Assembly (NCBI RefSeq): GCF_000010525.1
Contig: NC_009937.1
Span: forward strand, 3,167,501-3,231,500
DNA length: 64,000 nucleotides
Source: Azorhizobium caulinodans ORS 571
GTDB taxonomy: Bacteria; Pseudomonadota; Alphaproteobacteria; Rhizobiales; Xanthobacteraceae
Direction of reading: 5' to 3'
Below the pieces are notes generated by a model, which did no database searches, was not told where the DNA came from, and saw only the letters and a program-made list of their open reading frames with translations. Positions 30,784 to 42,788 of this stretch are shown piece after piece; position 1 is the stretch's first letter, and each line of letters starts with the position of its first letter. Both the position numbers and the translations under genes were made by a program.

Positions 30784-31791
30784 TCAGAGGCTGAACTCGG
30801 GCCCGTCATAGGCCGTCGGCACCACGATCCGGCCGGCGGCGATGTCCGCCGTATAGCCGGTGATGGCGACGCGCACCTCCTCCGGCACGCCGGGCGCCAG
30901 AGCAAGGCGCACCGCATCGCCCGAGGAGACGCCGAGCTTCACATGCTTGCCCGGCACGAGCCGGCCGGAGACCGCGTCGCTGACCGCATCGCGCATGGCG
31001 ACAGAGACGTCGGCGATGGCGCTCGCCACAAAGACGTCGGGCGCCACGGGCACCCAGTCGCGCACATTGCCGATCTGGTGGATCTTCCTGGCGCGGCACG
31101 CCTCGATGGCACCCGTGCGTCCGGCGTTCAGCATGGTGAAGATGATGTCCGCGTCCGCATCGGCCTGCGCCGCCGTCACCTTGGCGGCAAGCGCCGCGTC
31201 GTCCTGCTCGCCGCAGAAGGTCGTCAGCAGTTTCACGCCGGGCCTCGCGTGGGCGACGCCGGCGGCATAAGCGGCGCGCCCCTTGAGGCCGGGCGGCACG
31301 CGAATGCCCGAGATGTGCCCCACGGTGCCGGTCTTCGTCATCAGCGCCGCGGCGGCGCCGGCCAGCCAGGCCGACTGCTCCTGCAACACCTCGTAGCTGG
31401 TGAGGTTCGCCCCCTCGACGCCACCCTGAATGACCAGGAACTGGATTCGCGGATGATCCGCGGCAACGATCTTCGCCGCCTCGTTGCACTGACCGCCATG
31501 GGCGGCGATGACGGACGGCCCTTCTGCCGCGATGCGGCGCAGCGCAGCCACGAGATCGTCCTTCTGCGGCCGGACGCCATCCACCACGACCACATCGGCC
31601 TTGAGCTCGGCTGCCGCGGCCTCGAAGCCCGAGAAGCCCGCCTGCATGAAGCCGCCGTCATCCCGTCGGCCCGGCAGCAGCAGCCCGAGCTTCGGCTGCG
31701 CAGCGCGTGCGACGCTTTGCATGAGAGGCCAGGCGGCAAGGCCGCAAAGCGCGCTTCCGAACAGAAAGTGGCGTCGATCGAGACGAACCAT
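30784..31791 (-). CDS. BMP family ABC-type substrate-binding protein, orphan
   Basis: 335 residues. The N-terminus MVRLDRRHFLFGSALCGLA has a twin-arginine-like RRHFL motif, then a hydrophobic stretch and ARA, so export is likely, possibly by Tat. The mature part has the BMP/Med fold markers: DGGFMQAGFSGFEAA, VIAAHGGQCNEAAKIVAADHP, AGAAAALMTKTGTVGHISG and a C-terminal VRVAITGYTADIAAGRIVVP. BMP proteins bind nucleosides, purines or autoinducer-type ligands. No permease or ATPase genes are adjacent, so it either works with a distant transporter or as a sensor. Confidence 0.85.
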   Translation of the reverse strand: MVRLDRRHFLFGSALCGLAAWPLMQSVARAAQPKLGLLLPGRRDDGGFMQAGFSGFEAAAAELKADVVVVDGVRPQKDDLVAALRRIAAEGPSVIAAHGGQCNEAAKIVAADHPRIQFLVIQGGVEGANLTSYEVLQEQSAWLAGAAAALMTKTGTVGHISGIRVPPGLKGRAAYAAGVAHARPGVKLLTTFCGEQDDAALAAKVTAAQADADADIIFTMLNAGRTGAIEACRARKIHQIGNVRDWVPVAPDVFVASAIADVSVAMRDAVSDAVSGRLVPGKHVKLGVSSGDAVRLALAPGVPEEVRVAITGYTADIAAGRIVVPTAYDGPEFSL

Positions 31792-31917
31792 GAGCAGACC
31801 CCGCCGCAGACGGCCCCGCGCCGCTGCCCGAGCGTCATTATGCCCGGCGTTCGCGGCCGCACAAGAAAAGGGATTGCCAACTATGGAAATGGCGACCTGA
31901 CGCGGCCAAGGGCCGGT

Positions 31918-32844
31918 TCAGCGCTGGGCGGTCTTGAGCCACTGTTCCAGATATTTCAGCGCCACCGCCCGCTCATCCTCCGTCGCTTCGGAGAAGGCGT
32001 CCTCATAGAGATCGACCACCCATTTGTCGCCGGGACCGGCGGCGCCGTCACGGGCGAGCGTCAGCCACATGAGGCCGCGCGCGCCCTGCCGGGGAATGCC
32101 CTCGTCGCCCCGGAACAGAAGCTGTCCGAGCAGGGCCTGTGCCTCATACTGCCCCTTCTGGGCGGAGAGGATCAGCCAGCGGGCGGCCTGCCGCGGATCG
32201 CGCGACATGCCCGTGCCGTCGAGATACATCTTGCCGAGGCGGAACTGCGCGTCCGGATCGCCGAAATAGGAGGCCGCGTAGGAGAACATGTCCCGCGCGC
32301 GGGCCGGATCGCGGCGCACGGCGGTGTTGGGAATGCCGACGAGATAATAGGAGCCAAGGGCCACGAAGGCGCTGGCCGCAAAGCGGGCCTGCGGCGTGCC
32401 GGGATAGTCCTCGGCGTGCAGATTGGCGATGCGGCTGAAATATTCGAAGGCCTTGGCGTCGTCGCGCTTCACGCCGTCGCCGTCGGCATACATGCGGCCC
32501 AGCTTCCACTGGGCGGCGGGATGCCCCTGATCAGCCGCATAGCGCAGGGCATCGACGCCCTTCGCCGTCTGGCCGAGCCGCAGGGCCTGCGCGCCGGACC
32601 GGAAGGCCTCGTCCACCGGACGCGCACCGGGCGGCAGCGGCAGGCTGCCGGGAGGCGTCAGACCGGGAGGCGGCGCCAGACCGGCCGGCCCCGAACCATC
32701 GGTATTGCCGTCGAACGCCAGGGCCGGCGACACAGCACCGGCCACCAGCAGGCACAGGCCGGCCACGATACCCCACGCCGTGCGGCGCAGCCCGTGGCGC
32801 CCAAGGCCGCCGTTCGTTCCGATGCTGTGATCCACCACATTCAT
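31918..32844 (-). CDS. exoR: ExoR-like periplasmic Sel1-repeat protein
   Basis: 308 residues from the ATG at 32844 (MNVVDHS). A hydrophobic N-terminal segment, WGIVAGLCLLVAGAVSPALA, is a signal peptide. It is followed by a Pro/Gly-rich stretch and Sel1-type repeats: GVDALRYAADQGHPAAQWKLGRMYADGDGVKRD, ARDMFSYAASYFGDPDAQFRLGKMYLDGTGMSRD and ARWLILSAQKGQYEAQALLGQLLF. This layout matches ExoR of Sinorhizobium meliloti, a periplasmic inhibitor of the ExoS sensor kinase that controls exopolysaccharide and motility. ExoS/ChvI are not in the window. The annotation rests on overall layout and family resemblance. Confidence 0.82.
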   Translation of the reverse strand: MNVVDHSIGTNGGLGRHGLRRTAWGIVAGLCLLVAGAVSPALAFDGNTDGSGPAGLAPPPGLTPPGSLPLPPGARPVDEAFRSGAQALRLGQTAKGVDALRYAADQGHPAAQWKLGRMYADGDGVKRDDAKAFEYFSRIANLHAEDYPGTPQARFAASAFVALGSYYLVGIPNTAVRRDPARARDMFSYAASYFGDPDAQFRLGKMYLDGTGMSRDPRQAARWLILSAQKGQYEAQALLGQLLFRGDEGIPRQGARGLMWLTLARDGAAGPGDKWVVDLYEDAFSEATEDERAVALKYLEQWLKTAQR

Positions 32845-33168
32845 GATGCGGAAAGCATGCCCGCCAGACCGGGCAAGATCGGGGCCACGCCAAGGCCGAG
32901 CCAAGGATTCTCCTTGGCAAAGGGGGCGGTCGCCCCACTCGTCTCGACCCTGATCGGCCCCGCACCCGAACATCTGACATCAGCCTCTGGGACGGCGGCC
33001 GGGACCATTTCCCGACTTAACGCGACCGCCGTCTCGCATGGCTGATCTTGTGGCGTTTTGTGGCGGCTTCGCGGCGCCGGACGCCCCAGTTCCCCCGCGG
33101 TCACTCTTCCGCGGAGGGGTGTGTCTTTGCCGTCACAGAACGGTGATGGACCCGCTATCCACCGTCGC
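32845..33168. other. Intergenic region between valS and exoR
   Basis: 324 bp without a convincing gene. It contains the exoR promoter region, with no boxes I would defend, and near valS an imperfect GC hairpin built on CCGCGG at 33095-33100 and 33109-33114, with no T-run, which could help end the valS message. Confidence 0.4.
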
Positions 33169-35949
33169 TCAGCGGGAGAGCTGGGCGATGGCGGCGTTAA
33201 CCTTCTCCTTGCGGGCGAGATATTCGGCGCGCTTCTCGCGCTCGGCCTCCACCACCTCCTCGGCGGCCTTGGCAACGAACTTCTCGTTCGCCAGCTTGCC
33301 GTCGATGCGCGCGACCTCCTGATCGAGCTTGGCCGCCTCCTTGGTGAGGCGCTCCAGCTCGGCCTTGAGATCCACGATGCCTTCGAGCGGCAGGGCCACC
33401 ACCTCGCCGCGCACCACCATCTGCACGCTGGAGGGCGGGGCAACATCGGCGCGGGTGATGCCGGACAGGCGGGCAAGACGGCGCAGCGCATCGTCCCAGG
33501 CGGACGCCCGCGCGCGGGTCTCCTCGCTGGCGCCCACCAGAACGAGCGGCACCTGCGCGCCGGCCGGCACGTTCATCTCGGCGCGCACGGAGCGGATCTC
33601 GGTGACGAGATCGACCACCCAGCCCACTTCCGCCTCGGCATCGGGCGCCTCCAGCGACAGCGCCGGCCACTCCGCCAGCGCCAGCAGCCCGCTACGGGCC
33701 GGGCCCTGCTCGCCGGTGCGCGCCCACAACTCTTCCGTGAGGAAGGGCATGAAGGGATGCAGCAGGCTGAGCGCGACATCCAGAACGAAGGCGGTGGTGG
33801 CGCGGGTCTCGTCCTTGGCGGCGCCGTCGGGGCCGGAGAGGACCGGCTTCGCCAGCTCCAGATGCCAGTCGCAGAGCACGTTCCAGATAAAGCGATAGGC
33901 CGCGCCCGCCGCCTCGTTGAAGCGATAAGCCTCGATGGCCGCCGTCACCTCATTGGCCGCGCGGGTGGCCTCGCCGAGGATCCAGCGGTTGAGCGTGCCG
34001 TTGACCTTAGCCGGATCGAAGCCCTCGGCGCGCACGCAGCCGTTCATCTCGGCGAAGCGCGTGGCGTTCCAGAGCTTGGTCGCGAAGTTGCGATAGCCCT
34101 CGACGCGGGAGGTGGCGAGCTTGATGTCGCGCCCCTGAGCCGCCATGGCCGCCAGCGTGAAGCGCAGGGCGTCGGCGCCATACTGGTTGATGAGGTCCAG
34201 CGGGTCGATGACGTTGCCCTTGGACTTCGACATCTTGGCGCCCTTCTCGTCGCGGACGAGGGCGTGGATGTAGACGTCCTTGAACGGCACTTCGCCATCC
34301 ATGAACTCGAGGCCCATCATCATCATCCGGGCGACCCAGAAGAAGATGATGTCGAAGCCCGTCACCAGCACGGAGGTCGGGTAGAACTTCTTCAGTTCCG
34401 CCGTCTCGTCCGGCCAGCCCATGGTGGAGAAAGGCCACAGAGCGGACGAGAACCACGTGTCCAGCACGTCCTCGTCGCGGGTGAGGAACTGGGCACGCTT
34501 GTCGGCATCGTCGATGAGCGCCTGCGCCTCGTCCGGCGTCAGGTTCTCGGCGGCGACATTCTTGGCGATGGCGGCCTCGAAGGCCGCATCCTCATCCAGC
34601 TCGACGAAGACATTGCCGAAGGGGTCGTACCAGGCCGGAATCTGGTGACCCCACCAGAGCTGGCGGGAGACGCACCAGGGCTGGATATTCTCCAGCCACT
34701 CGAAATAGGTCTTCTCCCAGTTCTTGGGCACGAAAGTGGTACGGCCCTCGCGCACGGCGGCGAGCGCCGGCTGGGCCAGCGTCTTGGCGTCCACATACCA
34801 CTGGTCGGTCAGCCAGGGCTCGATGACGACGCCCGAGCGGTCGCCGTGGGGCACGGTGTGGGGATTGGGCTCGATCTTCTCGAGCAGCTCCATCTCCGTG
34901 AACAGCTCGACGATGCGCTTGCGGGCGGCAAAGCGGTCCTGGCCGGCGAGCTCGGCGAGAATGCCGGTGGCATCGGGCGCAACGGCATAGGCCTCGGGCC
35001 GGGCCTCGAAATCGTCGCGGATGCCGCCGGCGTCGATACGGGCTTCCGCATCGAGCACGTTGATCATCGGCAGGTGGTGGCGCTTGCCGACCTCGAAGTC
35101 GTTGAAATCGTGGGCCGGGGTGATCTTCACCGCGCCCGATCCCTTCTCGGGGTCGGAATATTCATCCGCCACGATGGGAATGCGCCGGCCGACCAGCGGC
35201 AGCACGACGAATTTGCCGACGAGGTCCGAATAGCGCGGGTCTTCCGGATGCACCGCCACCGCCGTGTCGCCGAGCATGGTCTCGGGGCGCGTGGTGGCGA
35301 CGATGATGAAGCGGCCGGGCTCGCCCTCCACCGGATAGCGCAGGTGCCAGAGATTGCCCTTCACCTCCACCTGCTGCACCTCGAGGTCCGAGATGGCGGT
35401 GAGCAGCTTCGGGTCCCAATTGACGAGGCGCTTGTCCTTGTAGATCAGCCCCTTGCGGTGAAGGTCCACGAACACCTTCAGCACCGCGCGGGACAGGCCC
35501 TCGTCCATGGTGAAGCGCTCGCGCGACCAGTCGCACGAGGCGCCGAGGCGCTTCAGCTGGTTGACGATGGTGCCGCCGGATTCGGCCTTCCACGCCCACA
35601 CCCGCTCCACGAAGGCAGCGCGGCCCATGTCACGGCGGCCCGGCTCCTTGCGCTCCATCAGCTGGCGCTCGACCACCATCTGCGTAGCGATGCCCGCGTG
35701 ATCGGTGCCCGGCTGCCAGAGCACGTCCTTGCCGCGCATGCGCTCGAAGCGCGCCAGAATGTCCTGCAGCGTGTTGTTGAGCGCATGGCCCATGTGCAGC
35801 GAGCCGGTGACGTTCGGCGGCGGGATCACGATCGAGAAACCGGGCGCGTCCACGCGCTCGGGACGGCCGCAGCGGAAGGCGCCCTCCTTCTCCCATTCGG
35901 CCGAAATGCGAGCCTCGACGGCAGCGGGATCAAAGACCTTCTCGAGCAT
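33169..35949 (-). CDS. valS: Valyl-tRNA synthetase
   Basis: 926 residues, typical for the enzyme that charges tRNA-Val. It has the HIGH motif in [18 protein letters not shown] near residue 45, the editing domain with [20 protein letters not shown], the KMSKS motif in [18 protein letters not shown], the anticodon-binding domain and a C-terminal coiled coil ([21 protein letters not shown] to the end). It is a single gene with about 250 bp to its upstream neighbour popZ. Confidence 0.97.
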   Translation of the reverse strand: MLEKVFDPAAVEARISAEWEKEGAFRCGRPERVDAPGFSIVIPPPNVTGSLHMGHALNNTLQDILARFERMRGKDVLWQPGTDHAGIATQMVVERQLMERKEPGRRDMGRAAFVERVWAWKAESGGTIVNQLKRLGASCDWSRERFTMDEGLSRAVLKVFVDLHRKGLIYKDKRLVNWDPKLLTAISDLEVQQVEVKGNLWHLRYPVEGEPGRFIIVATTRPETMLGDTAVAVHPEDPRYSDLVGKFVVLPLVGRRIPIVADEYSDPEKGSGAVKITPAHDFNDFEVGKRHHLPMINVLDAEARIDAGGIRDDFEARPEAYAVAPDATGILAELAGQDRFAARKRIVELFTEMELLEKIEPNPHTVPHGDRSGVVIEPWLTDQWYVDAKTLAQPALAAVREGRTTFVPKNWEKTYFEWLENIQPWCVSRQLWWGHQIPAWYDPFGNVFVELDEDAAFEAAIAKNVAAENLTPDEAQALIDDADKRAQFLTRDEDVLDTWFSSALWPFSTMGWPDETAELKKFYPTSVLVTGFDIIFFWVARMMMMGLEFMDGEVPFKDVYIHALVRDEKGAKMSKSKGNVIDPLDLINQYGADALRFTLAAMAAQGRDIKLATSRVEGYRNFATKLWNATRFAEMNGCVRAEGFDPAKVNGTLNRWILGEATRAANEVTAAIEAYRFNEAAGAAYRFIWNVLCDWHLELAKPVLSGPDGAAKDETRATTAFVLDVALSLLHPFMPFLTEELWARTGEQGPARSGLLALAEWPALSLEAPDAEAEVGWVVDLVTEIRSVRAEMNVPAGAQVPLVLVGASEETRARASAWDDALRRLARLSGITRADVAPPSSVQMVVRGEVVALPLEGIVDLKAELERLTKEAAKLDQEVARIDGKLANEKFVAKAAEEVVEAEREKRAEYLARKEKVNAAIAQLSR

Positions 35950-36202
35950 AGGGGCGCTCCGGGACGACTGGCGTCCTCAACAGATGTGTCACGGGCCGGC
36001 GGCAGGGACCGGCAGATGGAACGACGCGCTTTCGCGCCACCCGACCTCTTCAGGCCGGCGGCACGGCAGCGTCGCAGCCCGCCGCCGGAACGGCGGACGG
36101 ACCAGATGCAGTGGAAGGGGTTAAAGCCGCACCACGCCCCTCGCGTCAACGGGGCGGCGGCCTTTGGGCGCGCCGGGCGGCCATGCCTCCGGCGCGGGCG
36201 GA

Positions 36203-37288
36203 TCAGCGTCCGCGGGAGACGCGCTCGATCTCGGAACGTACGAGCCGTTCCACGATGTCCGGCAGATGCTCGTCGAGCCAGGTCTTCAGCATGGGCCGGA
36301 GCATCTCCTTCATGAGATCCTCGACCGTACGGCCCTGCTCGGGAAGCGTTGCCTCGCCGAGCGTCTCGAACGCCGCCGCAATGGCGGCATCGGCGGTGGG
36401 CGAGAGCAGGTCCTTGCGGCGCGGCTCGGGCGGCACCACGCGGGCCATGCGCACCTCCGGCAGGGGCCGGGGCTCTTCGGCGGCGCGTGCTTCTACGGGC
36501 ACCGGGGCCTCGACGGGCACAGCGGCCGGGACAACCGGCTCGCGAACGGCCGCGCGCACAGGGGCCGATTCGGCCGGGCGCGGCGGCGCATCGTTCAGGC
36601 GCGGCAGTTCGCCCAGCAGATCCTCGATGCTGAGATGGGGGATCTCCGCCGGCGGCTGCGGGCGCTCGATGCGGCGTGGGGCCTCGACGGGCAACTCGGC
36701 GCGCATGGGCGCAGGCGCTGCCGGACGCGGGGGCACCTCGCGCGGCGGGATCATGTCACGGGCCGGCCCCGGCTCGCGCGACGGCGCGAACTCGCGCAGC
36801 GGCGGCAGCTCGCGGGCGGCGGGAAGGTCGCGTCCCGTCAGCTCGGCGCGCGGCGCGGGCTCATGGCGCGGCAAGGGGTCCTGGCGCGGCAAGGGCTCTT
36901 GGCGCGGCGGCGGCTCGTGACGCGGGGTGGGCTCGGCGCGCAGAGGCTGCGGGTGCGGTGCAGGCTCCTGACGCATCGCCGTCTCGGGACGGGGCGCGTG
37001 CTCCTGCCGGAAGTCCGGACGCGGGGAAGCCGGACGGGGCGCTTCCGTCCGCGGCGCAAAGCGGGGATCGTCCGCATAGGGCGCCGGGCGCTCGCGGTAG
37101 GGCTCGCGGCCATCGGCCACCGGGGGCCGCGGCGGACGGGCCTCGGCGCGCGGCGGTTCCTGCGGGCGCGGGGCAGCGGGCGGAGCCGCCCGCCGTCCGG
37201 CATCCGGCTCATCATCGGAAATGATGCGCCGGATGGAGGCCAAGATCTCCTCCATGGAGGGTTCTTGCGGCTTTGGATATGCGGACAT
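36203..37288 (-). CDS. popZ: PopZ-like polar organising protein (DUF2497)
   Basis: 361 residues from the ATG at 37288, with GAGGGCG upstream. A short N-terminal motif, PKPQEPSMEEILASIRRIIS, and a C-terminal helical domain (LMKEMLRPMLKTWLDEHLPD and VERLVRSEIERVSRG) are the two conserved ends of PopZ. The long middle is extremely rich in Pro, Arg, Glu and Ala and looks disordered. In Caulobacter, PopZ forms a polar condensate that anchors the chromosome origin and recruits cell-cycle proteins; the acidic, proline-rich middle sets its fluidity. The middle here is much longer than in Caulobacter (about 180 residues in total there). Confidence 0.88.
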   Translation of the reverse strand: MSAYPKPQEPSMEEILASIRRIISDDEPDAGRRAAPPAAPRPQEPPRAEARPPRPPVADGREPYRERPAPYADDPRFAPRTEAPRPASPRPDFRQEHAPRPETAMRQEPAPHPQPLRAEPTPRHEPPPRQEPLPRQDPLPRHEPAPRAELTGRDLPAARELPPLREFAPSREPGPARDMIPPREVPPRPAAPAPMRAELPVEAPRRIERPQPPAEIPHLSIEDLLGELPRLNDAPPRPAESAPVRAAVREPVVPAAVPVEAPVPVEARAAEEPRPLPEVRMARVVPPEPRRKDLLSPTADAAIAAAFETLGEATLPEQGRTVEDLMKEMLRPMLKTWLDEHLPDIVERLVRSEIERVSRGR

Positions 37289-37434
37289 GCTGCGCCCTCG
37301 GCCGAAGACGTCCTTCAAGCTGCGTGGAACGCTGAGCTTTTTCATGGACGTCAGAATCGCCACCTAAGGTCGAAGTATGTCATGGCACCGGACCACCACA
37401 ACAGATTGGGGGCCGGCCATCCAAGGGTTAATTA

Positions 37435-38826
37435 TTATTTACCGTCCGGCGTCCGGATGCCAGCCCAGGCATCGCGCACCTGATCATAGTGCACGCGGGC
37501 ATCATAGACCGGCACCTTCAGGCCCAGCGTCACCGCATCCAGCTTGCCGACGGAGGAGAGCAGCGAGTAGGCCGCCACCACACGGTCGCGCTGCGCCGTC
37601 ACGAGGTTGGACTTGGAGGTGGTGAGATCGGTCTGGGCGTTCAGCACGTCGGTGGTGGTGCGCTGGCCCACGCGCCACTCTTCGCGGACGCCTTCGAGCG
37701 CCAGCGTGTTGGCGGCAACGGAGGCCTGGGCCGACTGGATCTGCGCCTTCGCGGCTTCCAGCGCGCCCCAGTACTGCACCGTGTTGGCGCGCACCGTATC
37801 GCGGTTCACGTCCACCTCGATGCGGGCCTGCGTGAGCAGTTCCTTGGACTGGCGGATGGCGGAATATTCGGCGCCGCCCTGATAGATCGGCACCGTCAGG
37901 TTCAGCGCCACTGAGGCCGAGCTGGTGCTGTCCACCGCGCTGTTCTGGTCATAGCCCTGGGCGAGCTGGCCCTGAACGCTGACCACGGGCGCGAGGCCCG
38001 CCTCGGACATCTTCACCTGGAACATGGCCGCATCGACGGCGAACTTGGACGCCTGGATGGCCGGGTGCGTGGACAGGCCGGCCGCGACGGCCTTGTCGAC
38101 GGTGGGCGGCAGCATGAACTCGATGGACTTGGGCGCCGTCAGCTTGCCCGGCTCCACACCGATCACCTGGCGGTAGGTGGCCTTGTAGGCCTGCAGATTC
38201 GCGACCGCCTGGGCCACCTGATAGTTGGCCGTGGCCACCTGCGCCTCGGCCTGCGCCACGTCGGTGCGGGTCACCTCACCCACATTGAAGCGGTCGCGGG
38301 TCGCCCGCAGTTCCTGCTGCAACGCGGCGAGGTTCTGATTCTGCAACTCCAGCAGGGCAATGCCCTGCAGGACGTTCATATAGGCCGTCACCGCGTTGAG
38401 CAGGATGGTCTGCTCGGTGTTGCGCAGGGTCTCCCGCGAGCCCTTGACGGACGACTCCGCCTTCTGGGTGGTGCTGGCGGTGAGGAAGCCGTTGAAGATG
38501 GTCTGCGAGACCGTGAGGTTCACCGAACGCGGCACGAGCGAGTTGGTCGCGATCGTCCCGGACGAATTGGTGCGGGCATACTGCCCGCCCACGCTGGCAC
38601 CGGCGGACACGTTCGGACGATAGCCCGACAGGGCCTGCGGCACGCTTTCGTCCGTGGCACGGGTGCCGGCGCGCTGCGAGTTGAGGCTGGGGTTGTTGAC
38701 GTAAGCCTGTCCGAGCGCCGTCTCGAGGGTTTGGGCGGACACGCTGGAGGTCCATGCCAGACCGGAGACTACGGCCGCCGCAGCAAGAACTGACAGGCGT
38801 CGGCAAAAATGCGTCGCAAGCGACAT
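37435..38826 (-). CDS. tolC: TolC family outer-membrane channel protein
   Basis: 463 residues from the ATG at 38826, with GGGAGA upstream. The signal peptide (LSVLAAAAVVSGLAWTSSVSA) is followed by two TolC-type repeats: TLETALGQAYVNNPSLNSQRA with SVNLTVSQTIFNGFLTASTT, and FAVDAAMFQVKMSEAGLAPVV with ALNLTVPIYQGGAEYSAIRQS. It also has the typical WRVGQRTTTDVLNAQTDL. It forms the outer-membrane exit duct for type I secretion and drug efflux. It lies downstream of pcm on the same strand, a usual alphaproteobacterial order. The efflux partner is not adjacent; the ABC exporter at 40.8 kb is of another type. Confidence 0.94.
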   Translation of the reverse strand: MSLATHFCRRLSVLAAAAVVSGLAWTSSVSAQTLETALGQAYVNNPSLNSQRAGTRATDESVPQALSGYRPNVSAGASVGGQYARTNSSGTIATNSLVPRSVNLTVSQTIFNGFLTASTTQKAESSVKGSRETLRNTEQTILLNAVTAYMNVLQGIALLELQNQNLAALQQELRATRDRFNVGEVTRTDVAQAEAQVATANYQVAQAVANLQAYKATYRQVIGVEPGKLTAPKSIEFMLPPTVDKAVAAGLSTHPAIQASKFAVDAAMFQVKMSEAGLAPVVSVQGQLAQGYDQNSAVDSTSSASVALNLTVPIYQGGAEYSAIRQSKELLTQARIEVDVNRDTVRANTVQYWGALEAAKAQIQSAQASVAANTLALEGVREEWRVGQRTTTDVLNAQTDLTTSKSNLVTAQRDRVVAAYSLLSSVGKLDAVTLGLKVPVYDARVHYDQVRDAWAGIRTPDGK

Positions 38827-39012
38827 TGAGTTCTCCCGAACCGCGGCTCCGCCCCGAGCTGTATCTGAAAGCCAGACACGCGGATTGAATTCAGACCATA
38901 TCCAGCGACACCAGACGAGAAAACCGACCGGTTCGATAACCAATTGTTTTTTGGCGCACCGCGGCAGATCGGACACAGGTCCGTTCCGCCGCCGCGCGAC
39001 ACGGCGCAGAGC

Positions 39013-39684
39013 CTAGAAAGTGAAGCGCTGCGGCGCCTCGAAGCCCGGCAGCGTGGGCACGGAGGCGTTGAACACCACCCGCTCGGACACCGCACCGCCC
39101 ACCTTGGTGTAGATCACCGCATGGGCCGCACCGCCCCGGCCGACCACCGCCACGAGGCGACCGCCGTCCTTGAGCTGGTCGAACAGGGCCTGCGGCACCA
39201 CATCCACGGCGCCGTTGAGAAGAATCACGTCGTAAGGCCCCTCGGCTGCCCAGCCGGCGGTGAGCGGTCCCTTGAGGACGGCGACGTTGGTGATGGCCAG
39301 TTCGCTCAGCACGGCGTTGGCGGCGGCGACGAGGTCGGCATCATCCTCCAGCGCCACCACCTGCTGCGAGAGGCGGGCGAGGACGGCGGCCGAATAGCCG
39401 GTGCCGGCGGCCACATCGAGCACGATCTCGTCGGCCTGCACGTCGGCGAGCTGAATCAGCTTGGCGAGCACCATCGGCTCGATCAGATAGCGGGCCGGCT
39501 GCTGGGCGGTCGCGGCGCGGATCACCAGATCCTCGTCGATATAGGCCAGCGACTTGAGGTTGGCGGGAACGAAGCGCTCGCGCGGCATCTCCATCATGGC
39601 GGCCACGATGCGCAGATCCGTCACGTCATTGGCGCGCACCTGGGAATCGACCATCCCCCGGCGCAGTTCCGCGTAATCGACCAT
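39013..39684 (-). CDS. pcm: Protein-L-isoaspartate O-methyltransferase family protein
   Basis: 223 residues from the ATG at 39684, preceded by GGAGGA. It has RGMVDSQVRANDVTDLRIVAAM, RERFVPANLKSLAYIDEDLVI, the AdoMet-binding VLDVAAGTGYSAAVLARL and YDVILLNGAVDVVPQAL. Family members methylate isoaspartyl residues and allow repair of aged proteins. This is the short alphaproteobacterial variant found before tolC; whether it retains repair activity is not known to me. It is the first gene of the pcm-tolC pair, 186 bp apart. Confidence 0.9.
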   Translation of the reverse strand: MVDYAELRRGMVDSQVRANDVTDLRIVAAMMEMPRERFVPANLKSLAYIDEDLVIRAATAQQPARYLIEPMVLAKLIQLADVQADEIVLDVAAGTGYSAAVLARLSQQVVALEDDADLVAAANAVLSELAITNVAVLKGPLTAGWAAEGPYDVILLNGAVDVVPQALFDQLKDGGRLVAVVGRGGAAHAVIYTKVGGAVSERVVFNASVPTLPGFEAPQRFTF

Positions 39685-39789
39685 CGTAATCCTCCGCCAC
39701 ATCCCGGCGAGCCATGTTTCGGACTCAAGAGCCACACCGCCGCCATTTTTGCAAGGCGGCGGCTGCGCTTCAGAGCCGAACCGGACCGC

Positions 39790-40353
39790 TTATTGCCCGA
39801 TGTCGGCAAGGCCCGTGAACGTGACCTGCCGGAAGATCACGTGATCGCCCGCCTTCAACTGCTCGAACGGCTGGTTGGCCGGAACCGGCACCACAAGGCT
39901 GTTGCCCGCCGGCCCCTGGAGCGTCACCGAACGGGTGTCGGCGGCCAGCGCCGTGATGGTGGCGGCGAATTCGCGGCGATCGGTCACCACGGCGCCGGGC
40001 TTGGCACCGAGCGGGGCGGTGTCCACCGTCACCACATTGGTCGGCACGGGCGTGCCGTCATTGGGATGGACAACGCTGATGTTCGTCACCTGCTCGATCA
40101 CCAGCTTGATCTCGTCGCCGACCTTCACCTGCGGGAGATTCTTGACCTCCGGACCGGCCTTCAGGGCTGACCAGTTGCCGTCGGCGGCGACCAGCGTCAC
40201 CACCCGCTTGTCGAGATCGAGGGCGGAGACCTTGGCCACGCTCTGGACGGCGCGGACGACGGTGATTTCGAGAATCGGCTGGGCCAGCGCCAGCCCCGGC
40301 GTGAGGAGCGCCGTCGCGAGCACGAAGGCCATTCGGAGAGCGGGACGGCGCAT
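39790..40353 (-). CDS. Periplasmic hypothetical protein
   Basis: 187 residues from the ATG at 40353, with AGAGGAT upstream. MRRPALRMAFVLATALLTPGLALAQ is a clear signal peptide. The mature part is beta-rich with two similar halves: VSALDLDKRVVTLVAADGN with VKVGDEIKLVIEQ, and ITALAADTRSVTLQGPAGN with LKAGDHVIFRQ, so it appears to be an internal duplication of a small beta domain. I recognise no named family, though the halves resemble the OB-like domains of periplasmic metal-binding or copper-handling proteins. It lies upstream of pcm on the same strand with 105 bp between. Confidence 0.82.
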   Translation of the reverse strand: MRRPALRMAFVLATALLTPGLALAQPILEITVVRAVQSVAKVSALDLDKRVVTLVAADGNWSALKAGPEVKNLPQVKVGDEIKLVIEQVTNISVVHPNDGTPVPTNVVTVDTAPLGAKPGAVVTDRREFAATITALAADTRSVTLQGPAGNSLVVPVPANQPFEQLKAGDHVIFRQVTFTGLADIGQ

Positions 40354-40491
40354 GGGGATCAATCCTCTTCCGCAGGGAGATGCCCCTGTGTGCCGTAACG
40401 AAGTAACGCTTTCAAGACGCACGCAATGACGCGGCGGTGGGGATTTCAGGCCGGTTTTCAGCGCCATCCCCAACCGCTGCATCCGCCCCTC

Positions 40492-40520
40492 TTGCCCCCG
40501 GCGTCCGAGTGCTTTAGGTA
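40492..40520 (+). promoter_or_regulatory. Probable tRNA-Cys promoter
   Basis: TTGCCC (40492-40497), a 17-bp spacer and TAGGTA (40515-40520). Transcription would begin about 6 bp before the tRNA. The -10 is weak and the flanks are GC-rich. Confidence 0.4.
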
Positions 40521-40532
40521 GCCGGCACGTGA

Positions 40533-40606
40533 GGCCACGTGGCGGAGTGGTTACGCAGAGGACTGCAAATCCTTGCACCCCGGTTCGATTCCGGGCGTGG
40601 CCTCCA
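40533..40606 (+). tRNA. tRNA-Cys (anticodon GCA)
   Basis: 74 nt with an encoded CCA. The acceptor stem GGCCACG pairs with CGTGGCC, the discriminator is T as usual for tRNA-Cys, the anticodon loop is CTGCAAA with anticodon GCA, and the T-arm is GGTTCGATTCC. It is a single gene between the periplasmic protein (opposite strand) and the ABC exporter. Confidence 0.97.
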
Positions 40607-40825
40607 GTTCAGCGACCCCGCCGTGCCCCGTCCGCCCGGTCGCCTGAAGGCCCGCAGATGGCCCGCTGCTTCTCCCCTTGAAGGAAGATCGGTCGCCACC
40701 GGGCGATGTGCCGTGCCGCAACGTCGGCGCGAGCGCCCGCCGCGGCTGAGCCTCCGCGGCAATTGACTTGCCGCCGGGATGGCGGTTGATGGATCGGCGC
40801 GCACGGCTCGCGCCTGGAGATGTTC

Positions 40826-42661
<1,836 letters not shown>

Positions 42662-42788
42662 GGAACAAGCAAAACGGACGGCGCCGGATGCGGCGCTGTC
42701 CACAAGCCGGAATGCCTTGAGGCTCAAGGGCTGGCGCGAGATATCCACCGGATCGGGAACAATCTCGCAGAAATCCGCTTTCCCTGAC

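Noticed and set aside
33095-33114. CCGCGG inverted repeat after valS
   Set aside because: Imperfect and lacking a T-tract; mentioned only in the intergenic entry.
33058-36315. 1085-codon plus-strand frame
   Set aside because: Shadow of valS and the popZ upstream region; the protein has no recognisable domain and is rich in His, Arg, Leu and Gly.
39737-39762. Hairpin CCGCCGCC / GGCGGCGG between the periplasmic protein and pcm
   Set aside because: No T-run on the minus side, so not called a terminator; it could be chance in this GC-rich DNA.
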